From: Haliotis asinina
Taxonomy: Eukaryota; Mollusca; Gastropoda; Lepetellida; Haliotidae
Direction: 5' to 3'
Length of the DNA stretch: 64,000 nucleotides
NCBI RefSeq assembly: GCF_037392515.1
Contig: NW_027133910.1
Coordinates: forward strand, 121,001-185,000
This document shows positions 10,631 to 20,870 of the stretch, one piece after another. Both the position numbers and the translations under genes were made by a program. The stretch's first letter is position 1. Every line of letters starts with the position of its first letter. The notes under the pieces were generated by a model that worked only from the letters and a program-made list of their open reading frames with translations, did no database searches and was not told where the DNA came from.

Positions 10631-12199
10631 TTAATTTTTCAGTGTGTAATATTGGAGCTGCGCTTCAAGGACATCTAGTTCCAGCTGACGTTTCCTGGCC
10701 TGATGGTTCTTGTCATCATCATGGCAAGGCAGTGGATGGAGTTGTGCAGGCTGACAGTCGTTTGTCTGGATATTGTATGTGGGCTGCACTGTCTGTACTT
10801 GAAGCACTGTGAACTGCATAGATAAAGAGTGGAAGTAATGAGTGCACATGTTATTGTACTGTAAGGTGCAATGCTGTTTACTTTATATATATATATTTAG
10901 TGTGTGTTTTCATTATATCAACTAATTACGATATGAAAAGTTTCAGGGTGTCAAATACCACTTCGTATATCACATCAATAACTGTCCTAAACACAACAGC
11001 AAGTGTTCTTCCTGTGTGTTATACGTTCATCCAGGATACATCTATATTCTAACAAGATGTATGCACATGTACATATTTTTATAAACATCAACCAGACAAC
11101 AATTTCACACATTTAGTATAAACAGTTATTCATCATTGTATTAATATTTGGTTCCATAGTTATGTATTTGCAATTTCAATAGGAATTTTACCTTGTCATG
11201 TCAATGACTTGAAGAAAGGAGGTGTCTATGCCTTCATCGAGTCCAGAAATTGAAACATTAGTTTCTCCTAGTATATCCTGGACTGTCTGGTCTACAGCTG
11301 ACAAATTAGCTGAACTTTGACCTCCTCCTGTGAATATATGGTATGAAAATTACAAGTAATAAACATAACATTAAAAATTCATATATGACATAATTTCATC
11401 ATCGACAAAATATTTCTATTCCTTATCTTTGCATCAACATTTTTTTACTATTGTTAGAGAAATGTCATCATTCCAATAATATTCTTAACGTTTCCTCCAT
11501 TTTGTTTTTCACTAATCAGATGTTGTGTTATATTGTTATATTCTGCTACTTGAACATGTTAATTTAAGTGTAAAAGAAATTGTTGCATGTGAAATATTTT
11601 TTAAAACAGTGCAGTTTTCTTTTCAAAAGTTTCTTTATCAATTGATATTTGAATGTACATAAGAGGAACAAAATTACATGATGCAATGTAAGTCAGTGAA
11701 GTTTTTGTGAGTGTTGGATTTAGAATATATTATGCATTCTAGATATGTAACTGAAGACAATTTCCTGTATAATCATTAACGTGAAAAACATTACAAGATC
11801 TGACTATAAAAAAAACATAATTTTTCACATAATTTTCACCTATAAAAACATTAAAATTGTCACACTGATAACATCGTTTGTTGGGCTATATCTTCAATAC
11901 TGGAATTTTACGTTTACCTGTTCCAGTGATTTGTCTCCTGTATCCAGCAATTTGTTGACGAGACTTTGATAATATTTCTTTTCGCATTCGTCAGTGGTTC
12001 TGACAACGTGTGGAAAGGCCACGGAGAGCTGGGTGGCAATTGCTTGCCATGTAGATTTCTTTTTGCTGACCGAGACTTTTTGAGAGAATTTCCCTCTCAA
12101 AACACTCTTATTTTCATCTATCAGCTGGACGAGAAAAAGATTTTCGTCTGCTGACCAGTTTGGTTTTCTTTTTTCTGCAGTCCCTTTCTTGCAGGGCAT
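10631..12199 (-). CDS. Harbinger Myb/SANT-like accessory protein, multi-exon, possibly decayed
   Basis: In PIF/Harbinger elements a second protein with a Myb/SANT-like (MADF-related) domain binds DNA and helps bring the transposase to the nucleus and to the element ends. Exon 1 (12199-11918) starts at an ATG and encodes 'PNWSADENLFLVQLIDENKS', a basic loop, 'KKKSTWQAIATQLS' and 'RTTDECEKKYYQSL', which is the trihelix pattern. It ends at a donor, 'gaacag|gtaaac'. A candidate exon 2 lies at 11327-11192 and a last exon at about 10806-10631. The last exon ends 'QARKRQLELDVLEAQLQYYTLKN', the usual C-terminal helix. Exon lengths match phases 0 and 1, but exon 2 is open only in a different frame from the one those joins require. 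The gene may therefore be broken or have another exon. It is convergent with the transposase. Confidence 0.72.
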
Positions 12200-12204
12200 A
12201 GCTT

Positions 12205-12820
12205 CTGGTACACTGGCAGTATTCGTTGAGATTTTGCTAATCTAATATCTTGCCAAACGATCGTCTATTTCAATCAGCGCGTGCAACCACTTACCACAAC
12301 AAGTATGTAGTTCGTAAATCACTCCCAATGTGTATAGCCCATGCAGTACACTCACCTCAATTATATTGACTTCCTCTTTCGTAGATACACTGGAATCAGC
12401 ATCTTGTATCCAGGGTAAACAAACACGCTAAATAAACGGAAGCGGAATTCCTACATTTTACTCCACTCAAACTGGGCCGTTTCTCGCTGTACGATTACGC
12501 CATTGCGCTATTAATAACTATGGGTTTCCCCAGATATGTGGGGATTCCGCATTATGTCGCAGTATTATATGATTATCTGTTTGTAGGAAACATGTGAAAA
12601 TACGATTGAAAAATCGAAATTGAAAGTAATACCATTGACAAAGTATGTCCCATGTGCTTTTTATCTTCAATTGTTTTGGATTTCCATATCCATTTGTATA
12701 TTTGTGATATACAAAAAACGGCTTTGACGTACGATGTGAATGAACATTGAGTAAAAATTGTAAAGCTGCATTTCAATTCTATGGAAATTACTACATGTTA
12801 ATTTTGGAACCAGTTCGAAT
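12205..12820. other. Upstream flank of Myb-like gene
   Basis: This stretch probably includes the promoter of the minus-strand Myb-like gene and the right end of the Harbinger element. I searched by eye for an inverted copy of the 6950-7100 sequence and found none. No coding motif is seen. Confidence 0.35.
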
Positions 12821-12821
12821 T

Positions 12822-12878
12822 GTGAGAGAGAGAGAGCGAGAGGGGGACAGACAGAGAGAGAGAGAGAGAGAGAGAGAT
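12822..12878. repeat. (GA)n microsatellite
   Basis: An interrupted GA dinucleotide run with 'gcgag' and 'ggggacagac' breaks. Confidence 0.95.
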
Positions 12879-13250
12879 AGGGGCACTATGAGCCTAGTAA
12901 TTTGGATATACTTCATACCTATGTTGTGATAGGTTTATAAAGATATGTTTTTCTCACATTGGCATTACGGCTCGATTATTGGTATCCATATTCAGTTACC
13001 TCAGAATGACACTTATAATCATCAAAAAATTGAAAAATAGCATTTTTTTCTGAATCCATACGCATTTCTGCGGAAAGCAGTCTGCACTATGACTTGGCTT
13101 TGTGATGTATACGTTCATCTGTCTGACAATGTTCGACATATGGAGCTCACACGCAGCCCTGTCCTTCCACAATGTTTGACGATGAATGCCTTCACCACCT
13201 CATATCTCAACTGCAGATTGCAGAGATTATTCGGAACCAGTTCTCTCCAG
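12879..13250. other. No recognisable feature
   Basis: Nothing coding or repetitive was recognised between the GA run and the next interspersed repeat. Confidence 0.5.
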
Positions 13251-13432
13251 TGAATGAGTGAGTAAGTTTAGTTTTACGCCGCACTCAGCAATATTCCAGC
13301 TGAATGGCGGTGGTCTGTAAACAATGGAGTGTGGACCAGACAATCCAGGGATGCAACAGCATGAGCATCGATCTGCGCAACTGACATGTGTCAACCAAGT
13401 GATCGAGCCTGACCACCCAACCCCGCTAGCCC
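13251..13432 (+). repeat. Interspersed repeat (long family), 3'-truncated copy
   Basis: It begins with 'gagtgagtaagtttag', then 'cgccgcactcagcaatattc', 'gaccagacaatcca', 'atcgatctgcgcaa' and 'agcctgaccaccc', diverging near 13430. The full copy at 16632-16895 continues beyond this point. The first 40 bases resemble the body of the tRNA-head SINE, but the rest differs, so the two families share an end. Confidence 0.75.
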
Positions 13433-13700
13433 GGGTCTCTCCAGAAATCATCACTGCTCGCAATGGATGTGTCATTCGTGTAGACTGCTTAACTCATCAG
13501 CTTAATATCTGAACGTAAAAGCTGTTTTTAATCAACAGCATATTGCATGGCCTACTAAACTATCTAACGTAATGAATTTTGAGACAAATGCAGATTACTG
13601 CCTGTCGTAAAGTGTACAAATAATAAATGAAAGACAACAGTGATAATTGTTAATACATATATATTTGTGTGTACTGGTTATGTTATTGTCAATATATATT

Positions 13701-13767
13701 TGTCTGGATCCCACTCGATTATTTATAGACCGCCACCATACAGCTGGAATATTGCTGAGTGTGACGT
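13701..13767 (-). repeat. Interspersed repeat (long family), short 5' fragment
   Basis: On the minus strand it reads 'cactcagcaatattccagct', 'ggtggcggtctataaat' and 'atcgag', matching the first third of the long family. It is inverted relative to the copy 300 bp upstream. Confidence 0.7.
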
Positions 13768-13779
13768 TAGTAACAACAA

Positions 13780-15080
13780 AACCTAAAGTCCATATAGTTA
13801 TTGAAACAATAACCTTTTTCAAGATCATAGGTTAGTTAATCATGGGATAATTTAGATTAGAACACAGAATCTCTGAATTGAATGATTGCATTCATTTTAT
13901 TTTCTAGCCTCCGCGATGCTATATAGCTGTCTTTATATAATTATTGTCCTGTACCACACTGTGGAATATATGTATAGTATGAAAACAAGCACGATCTAGA
14001 TTTACACAAAGGTTAGTCAAGTCAGCTCATAATTTCTTAAATTTTAGATGGCAGAAAAGATTTCTTAGACTGTATGTTGAATGAGGGAGTCCATCCCACT
14101 CCTCTTTGGTCGCTTGGTTGGATTCAGTCACGAATATCAATTGTTTTCCGTGATCCCGAGCTCTTTTTCACGGCACCCCATGTATGACGTTTTAGTTAAA
14201 TCGAGGCTTATTTTTTTATAATGGTTTCTGTATTTGAAGTTGAGGTCGAAAATCTACAATATTTTTTTATTGATGGCGTCTGTGGTTTCTTCTAATGTCT
14301 ATGCAAAGCTGACAGCAATGATGCTGAAGATGATTTTGCATAATATTTTTAACAATGGTAGACAGGGTTATGAGTGGGAAGGTCAACTTGTTAGAAAGCG
14401 CGTCAAGGAGGTCTGAACATCGGACCGACAACACGACCGAATAATCATCTGTGTAGTCAAAATGATTTCTTTCATTTGTTAGTTGAATTTGCACATGGTG
14501 CTACCAATGGAGGAGGAGGAGGAGGAGAGAAATCAGGGTACTTGAGTGAGTGAGTGTTACGTTATCCGTTATTAAATTCAGTGGCATTTCGTTTTGGTTT
14601 TATACATACATAAGTGTTTTCATGTGATGAAGGTGACGGTTATCCAATCAAACGACTAGAATGACGTGACACAAGTATGGGTCTGTTACCATATTTATCT
14701 TCATCACGTGGGTCATAACATTCTCAATTACACTCATAGATTTGAAGCAGGTGTCTGCACGCTAGATACTCCTGTCTACTCACTGGCGATGGCAGGCTAT
14801 CTCATCAGACGTTTGATAGGCTCTGAAATGAAACGCGGGGCTGAGCTGGTCAACAAAGAAGGGCGGAACCTGTCTCTCGAATATCTCCAAAATGCATTTG
14901 ATGCGGATCCCTCAGGTTGGTCGGGACCTGAGGGAGTCGACGGCCACATTATCGATGAGTCAAATATGCTTCTTTAGATAAAAGAGCGCAATTGCCCGTT
15001 TGCGATATTGCGAGATTTATGAAAACAACTGGCTAGAATTCAAATACCTTCTCGCAACCTTTACCACACTTTCAGCCGAT
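13780..15080. other. No confirmed feature
   Basis: A short remnant 'gagtgagtgagtg' near 14545 may be a SINE end, and 'ggagga' triplets occur at about 14510-14526. A 103-codon plus frame at 14666-14977 has no motif I recognise. Its second half looks somewhat protein-like, but I cannot support a gene. Confidence 0.4.
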
Positions 15081-15082
15081 AT

Positions 15083-15186
15083 GCTCTCTCTCTTCCTCTC
15101 TCTCTCTGTCTGTCTCTCTCTGTATCTCTCTCTGTCTCTCTCTCTCTCTGTGTCTCTGTCTGCCCGTCTCTCTCTCTCTCTCTCTC
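15083..15186. repeat. (CT)n microsatellite
   Basis: An interrupted CT run with 'gtctgtctc' and 'tgtatctc' variants. Overlapping frames on both strands are low-complexity artefacts. Confidence 0.95.
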
Positions 15187-15329
15187 ATGACGTATTGGTA
15201 ACAATCACGTGAAGCAACCCTAAGCACTTGCTTCGGACTGTAAATACACATACAATAAAAAAGGCAAAACAAAGGCACTCTTCAAACGCTGAATAAGTAA
15301 GCGAGAACTCCATAAATCAGCAGCGGGAG

Positions 15330-16060
15330 CATGCCATGAATCGACTAAATGGTGAACACTTCCTTGAAGCAGTTGCACACGATCTGGACTAAATTTGTAA
15401 GACAGTACTGTCGGAGGATTCGTGTTCAAGAAATGGACGCAGTTGTAGATCGCCTAAGCTCTGGGGCCCTGCGCGGGTGTCACGGCAAGATGACGTACGA
15501 ATCAGCGCCACAGATTTGTGCATGTACTGACGGAATTATTGCTAACGCCACTTTTAGCAATATTCCAGCATTTTAACAATATTCCAATATCACTACGGGG
15601 AACACCAGAGATGGGCTGCAGTATTCGAACCCGGGTCTTCGACGTGACGAGCGAATTCTACCTCACCGCCACGATCTGTGCCTGTAATATTCACTAGTAG
15701 AGTTAAAGAGTTGACACAGGCCATCAGGAATCGTCTGCACACTCCAGATGTCCAACACAGACGACCATAAACAAGACCTATCCTGACTCCGTTTCGTCGA
15801 GCTTAACGCTAAGGATGAGATGAGATGAGTGAGGAAACAGGTTAGACTGAACCAAACGCAGAGGACGCAGAGGACAACGACGTAATGGTTTGGGGATCAT
15901 TTTGTGCCAACGGTCGAACTCCCGTCATTCGATATTGTTTTGACCCCAGTACTTTGTAGACTGACATTTGCAATTCTAACCATGACAACGCTACATCTCT
16001 CACTACAGCTCTAACGCACTTCCGCCGTTACATACGGCTTGACTGCATTCAAACACATTT
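15330..16060 (+). pseudogene. Fossil Tc1/mariner-like transposase, split by a SINE
   Basis: Scattered short frames in order match a Tc1-like transposase. First comes a helix-turn-helix-type block ('HTIWTKFVRQ', 15366 on). Next is a linker resembling the usual 'SGxPR' region ('LSSGALRGCHGKMTYESA', about 15440-15510). After a SINE insertion follow 'QAIRNRLHTP' (from about 15719) and the catalytic-core block 'DNDVMVWGSFCANGRTPVI' (about 15870-15930). Several stops and frameshifts separate the blocks, and beyond about 15960 the third catalytic region is barely recognisable. Such enzymes move DNA elements by cut and paste; this copy is dead. No terminal inverted repeats were identified. Confidence 0.6.
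15527..15667 (-). repeat. tRNA-derived SINE inserted in the Tc1 fossil
   Basis: On the minus strand a good B-box 'gggttcgaata' follows the head 'gcggtgaggtagaattcgct', and the body ends 'aatattgctaaaagtggc'. It is flanked by imperfect direct repeats of about 19 bases ('gccacagatttgtgcatg' at 15508 and 'gccacgatctgtgcctg' at 15668) that look like an aged target-site duplication. Confidence 0.75.
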
Positions 16061-16365
16061 GAAATGAGATGGATGGTTGATTGTGGCAGTAGGGGAAGTA
16101 ATGCACTATTTTTTCAATAAATTGAAGCCGTCAATAAGTGGCTAAATGCATTCTGTCCATACTGCTAGGGTAAAACGCAGCTAAAAGACGTCTCTAGCAT
16201 GGTGACCTGGCTTTAGATGCTACTGAACGACAGATCGCTTCTGTAAGGAATGGCTCTGGACTGTCGTCTTATTAAATGCTGGTCCTACTTGTCATACTGT
16301 CTATTTTATAACTTGCACGACGTTTACGTTCACTATTAATGTATACTGTGTTCAACCCTCGAAAG
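16061..16365. other. No recognisable feature
   Basis: This may include the decayed tail of the Tc1-like element; nothing is readable. Confidence 0.4.
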
Positions 16366-16605
16366 ACCTGTGAAGGTCCTGGTTACAAACGATCTTCACC
16401 AACCCATGCTTATCGTACGAGGCGACTAACGTGTTTGGGTGGTCAGCCTCGCTGACTTGGTTGACACATGTTATCGTATCCTAGTTGTAGTTGATGTTTA
16501 TGTTGTTGATCACCTGTATTGTCTGGTCCAGGCTTGATTATTTACATATAGCTGTGATATTGCTTGCATGTGGCTGACTGCGGAGTAAAATTAAACCCAC
16601 TCACT
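16366..16605 (-). repeat. Interspersed repeat (long family), near full-length, inverted copy
   Basis: The reverse complement shows the whole family in order: 'gagtgggtttaatttt', 'gaccagacaat', 'acatgtgtcaaccaagtcag', 'gctgaccacccaaac', 'aagcatgggttg' and 'aggaccttcacagg'. It forms one arm of an inverted pair with the next feature. Confidence 0.8.
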
Positions 16606-16631
16606 TTACTCTCTTCGGCAGAACAATTACG

Positions 16632-16895
16632 GAGTGAGTGAGTGATTGAATTTAGTTTTACGCCACACTCAGCAATATTCCAGCTATGTGGTGGTGGTCT
16701 GTAAATAATCGAATCTGGACCAGACAATCCAATGATCAACAACATGAATATCGATCTGCGCAATTGGGAACCGAATACATGTGTCAGTGAGCCTGACCAC
16801 CCGATCCCGTTAGTCGCCTCTTACGACAAGCATAGTCGCCTTTTATGGCAAGCATGGGTTGCTGAAGGCCCATTCTACCCCGGGAGCTTCACGGT
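16632..16895 (+). repeat. Interspersed repeat (long family), full-length copy
   Basis: Best-preserved copy in the window: 'gagtgagtgattgaatttag' at the start, 'tctggaccagacaatccaat', 'atcgatctgcgcaattggg', 'gtcgcctcttacgacaagc', 'gcatgggttgctgaaggcc' and 'taccccgggagcttcacgg' at the end. It is the family I associate from memory with abalone genomic clones. Confidence 0.82.
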
Positions 16896-16948
16896 GAAGA
16901 ACAACTACGGATATTACTTTAAATGTTAAATCAGTCATTCAGTCAAGT

Positions 16949-17666
16949 GTGTTTTTTTTCATAAGTCTATATTGTTGTACCGTGTTTGGTTTCGACGATA
17001 CTGCTTCTCACGGAGCATGTCTCGTCGTTGATGAAGACTATCACAATCAGATGATCGGGAAGAAGCTGAAAACAACATCACTATCAAAATGTAGGGAGAA
17101 AAACATTTCAATCCTGGCGCTGAATCCTAAATTTCAAGAAGGTTTCAAACCCTTACATGAAATACAAATGCTGACAAAGGAAAAGATGAATGTCAAGATT
17201 CCACTTTTACTGGACACAAAGTTTCGCGTACTTCCGGTAACTGGTGCCCTCCTTGGACCTGTCGAGGAGTACGATGCACGGATACTTCCAGTCAAGAGAA
17301 CTATTTTCTTTCATAAATGCATCATTGCAACTGCGGCCTATGTGTACATAGCTGCGGATACATTTTCTAATGACGTCATCGGTTATGGTGTTCTTCGGAA
17401 AGCCGATGGGGGGGGGGGGGGGGGGGGGGGGTTGGAAACTGGGTCCAACGTACGCTGATGATGTTGAAGTGGGATACAAACTCTTCAGAACGCTCTATGA
17501 TGAAGTCTCGGAAGGAGACGTCATGGTTGTGAATTCATACGCGGTTTTTAGAGAAATTGGATTTTGCTGTCAGCGCACCTTTACCTTGATGTACTCAAAG
17601 AATCCTCTGAACATTCCAGTCAAAAAAGTGTATTCTGCAGTCCGTTCTTCCTTCACACCGATGTGA
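16949..17666 (+). CDS. Partial GNAT acetyltransferase with Acetyltransf_18-type C-terminal domain, frameshifted
   Basis: GNAT enzymes transfer an acetyl group from acetyl-CoA to an amine; the substrate here is unknown. The frame carries 'ACLVVDEDYHNQMIGKKL', the strand-loop-helix that binds acetyl-CoA. It is followed by a hinge and a second half starting 'EEYDARILPVKR' and 'VIGYGVLRKADG'. At 17408-17431 a run of 24 G shifts the frame. The continuation, from 'WKLGPTYADDVEVGYKLF' to 'MYSKNPLNIPVKKVYSAV', is in the next frame and ends at 17666. One G fewer would join the halves. The beginning of the GNAT fold is missing, so earlier exons would be upstream, or the copy is truncated. The ATG at 16949 is nominal. 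A SINE begins right at the stop codon. Confidence 0.7.
17408..17431. repeat. Poly-G run (24 G) inside the GNAT frame
   Basis: An uninterrupted run of 24 G lies exactly where the two halves of the acetyltransferase change frame. Runs of this length are slippery in replication and in sequencing, so the frameshift may be polymorphic or technical. Confidence 0.95.
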
Positions 17667-17812
17667 GTGACTTTCGTATCACCCTGCTGTTAGCAATGTA
17701 ACAGTTACATCACGGCGGGGAACGCCTGAAACGAGCTTAAAACATTTTACCTAAATCGAACCCGTATGGTTGGTGTGACGAGCGAACGCTTAAACCACTA
17801 GGCTACCCCTAC
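17662..17812 (-). repeat. tRNA-derived SINE abutting the GNAT stop codon
   Basis: On the minus strand the head is well kept: 'gtagcctagtggtttaagcg' (A-box) and 'acgggttcgattt' (B-box). The far end, 'gtgagtgactttcg', begins at the TGA that ends the acetyltransferase frame. Confidence 0.78.
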
Positions 17813-18500
17813 GTCGATGTCGTGTTATAAGGAACACTAGGCAGTCCTGGGGTTTCAAGTGCTCCTGTAACCAGTATAAATGTAATTACACTTTCCCCAG
17901 TGCGAACTGTTAGGTTGATAATTAATCAAATGTTGGTAATATTTCGAAGTTTGCACTTTGTTTTATGTACGGCGATTCGTTTTCATATATGCTATTATTC
18001 CTAATTCAGACGTCCAGAGATTATTCTGCTCAAATTCAAATATTCAGGTGAGAATTGTATTATGACCATGTTACTGGTCTGTTGGTTCTATTATGGACGA
18101 ATGCATGAATCGACACTGACGACACCTCTCTCTATATAGCATCTTATTAAAACTTTTAAATATTCCTCATTTGGTTCAATATTGCACCAATGTTAAATAC
18201 ACAATGTTATATTTTATGTGTACATCTGTGCACAAAGACGGAACTACGTTGCATTTTGTACAATGAAGTGAATAAGTGATTTAGTTCATGTGAGTGTATG
18301 GAACATTTGACACTTCAATATACATAGTGTAAACTCATTATGTGCTGGAATCCATTGGAAACGCAACAGTTGAAAACGCCGTTTAATTTCCTAAAGAGCC
18401 AAAAAAGACATTGTCATAAATTAACCATAAGAATACAGAAGTCAATTTCACACGCCCTCAAGACTTGCTCACTCCAAGTTTGATCCCACTTGAAGAGACG
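17813..18500. other. No recognisable feature
   Basis: A/T-rich sequence with no frame or repeat recognised. Confidence 0.5.
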
Positions 18501-18507
18501 GTATATA

Positions 18508-20870
18508 TATATGCTCCAGCATCTCTACATGTACATTCCAGCATGTCTACACGAACGCTCCAGCATGCCTACATGTGCATTGCAGCATGTCTACATATAC
18601 ATTCCAGCATGTCTTCATGTGACGGTCCAGCTTGTACAACGATAAAGCGTGTCTACATGAATGTTCCAACATGTCTACATGTAACGTCCCAGCATGTCTA
18701 CATGTAACGTTTTGGAATGTCTACATGAATGTTCCAGTATTTCAATATGTAACGTTCCAGAAAGTCTACATGTACGCTTCAGTATACCTACATGTACATT
18801 CCACCATGTCAACATGAACCCTCCGGCATGTCTACATGTAACGTTCCGGCATGTCTACAGGGAACGTTCCATCATAGTTACTGGTAATGTTCCAGAATGT
18901 CTACAAGTAACGTTTCAATATACCTAAATGTACATTCCAGTATGCCTATATGAATGTCCCGGCATATCTGCAATTACATTCCAGCATATCTACACGTAAT
19001 GATCCAAAACGTACTTTCCAGCATGTCTACATGTACATTCCAGAATGTCTACATGAAGGCTCCAGCATGCCTACATGTACACTGCAGCATGTTCACATGT
19101 ACATTCCAACATGTCTACATGAACGCTCCAGCATGTCTACATGTACATTCCAGAATATCTACATGAACTCTCCAGCATGTCTACACGTAATGATCCACCA
19201 TGCACCTTGCACCATGTCCACATGTAAATCCCTGCATGTCTCTATGTAATGATCCAGCATGTCTACATGCAACGTTTAAGAATATCTACATGTACATTCC
19301 TGTATGTCTATATGTAACGATCCAGCATGTCTATAAAGATGTTCCAGCATATCTACAGGTAACGGTGAAGAATGTCTGAATGTACATTCCAACAAGTCTA
19401 TATGTAGATTCCAGCATGTCTATATGTAACTTTCCCGCATGTCTACATGAAGGTTCCAGCATGTCTACATGTAGATTCAAGCATGTCTATATGTAACTTT
19501 CCAGTATGTCTACATACTAGATTCCAGCATGTCTACAAGAACATTCAGGTATGTCTACATGAATGTTCCAGCACGTCTACATGTAACATTCCAGTATACT
19601 GACATGTAACGTTCCAGAATGTCTACATGTACTTTCGAACATATCTACATGAACTTTCCAACATGTCTACATATAACGATCCAATATGTATACATGTAAC
19701 GATCCAACATGTATACATGTACGCCCCAACATACCTACATGTAATGTTCCAGTGTCTACATTCCATCATGTTTACATCTACATTCCTGCATATCTCAAAG
19801 TAAAGATCCAGCATGTGTACATGTATATAGCAGCGTGTCCATATCTACATTCCAGCACATCTACATGTAACGATTCCGCACGTCTACAAGAATGTCTACG
19901 TGATATCTAAGTGAACCGTTACAGCATGTCTACATGTATATTCCAGTATGTCGACATGAAACGTTCCAAATGTAACGATTGAGCATGTCTACACGAAACG
20001 TTCCAGAATGTCTACATGTACATTCCAGCATGTCTATATGTAACGATCAAGCATGTCTACAGATATATCCCAGAATGTCTACAGGTAACGTTCCAAAAAA
20101 TCTACATGTACGATCCAGCATACCTACGTGTACATTCTAGCATGTCGACATGAATTCACCAGCATGATTGCATGTACATTCCAGCATGTCTACATATAAC
20201 GATAGAGCATATGTACATGAATCTTCGTCTTTCTCCAACATGTCTTGATGTATCATTCCAAAATGTATAAATGTACGCTCCAGCAGACCTACATTTCAGA
20301 ATGCCTACATGTACGTTCCAGCATGTTTATATGTAAGGATCCAGCATGTCTACATAAATGTTCCTGCATATCTACCGGTATTGATCCAGAATGTCTACCT
20401 GTAACGTTCCAGCATGTCTACAAAAACGTTCCAGCATGTCTACATGTACATTCCGGTATGTCCACATGAAAACTCTAGCATGCCCATATGTACATTGCAG
20501 TATGTCTACATGCACATACCAGCTTGTCTACATGAAACAATTCACAATGTACATTCCAGCATTTTTACATGTACATTCCAGCATGTCTATATCTAGCCAT
20601 AAAGCATGTCTACATGTAAAGCTAAAAAATGTCAACATGTAAGCTACAGCATACCTACATGCACATTGCAGTATGTCTACATGTAACGATCCAGCATGTC
20701 TACATGTACATTCCATTATGTGTACAAGAACGCTCCAGCATGCCTACATGTACATTGGAGCATGTCTACATGTACATTCCAGCATGTTTATATGTAACGA
20801 TCGAGCGTGTCTACATGAATGTTCCTGCATGTCTACATGTATTGATCCAGCATATCTATATGTAACATTC
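18508..20870. repeat. 22-bp minisatellite array, left block
   Basis: The consensus is close to 'attccagcatgtctacatgt' plus 'ac', 22 bases long, with variants such as 'gctccagcatgcctacatg' and 'gatccagcatg'. There are about 107 units. Chance frames with a 22-residue period cover it on both strands. The block is cut at 20871 by a retrotransposon tail and resumes at 21735. Confidence 0.93.
20750..20870. repeat. 121-bp direct flank, left copy
   Basis: Bases 20750-20870 are repeated at 21735-21855 with no mismatch that I can see. The two copies bracket the non-LTR insertion. The length equals five and a half 22-bp units. Confidence 0.88.

Noticed and set aside
6900..12560. Terminal inverted repeats of the Harbinger element
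   Set aside because: Short shared strings ('attaatag', 'gcggaat') occur near both sides but are too short and not terminal. I cannot define the ends.
14666..14977. 103-codon plus frame as a candidate gene
   Set aside because: There is no motif, no neighbouring coding signal and no convincing splice context. Some protein-like sequence is present, but not enough to call.
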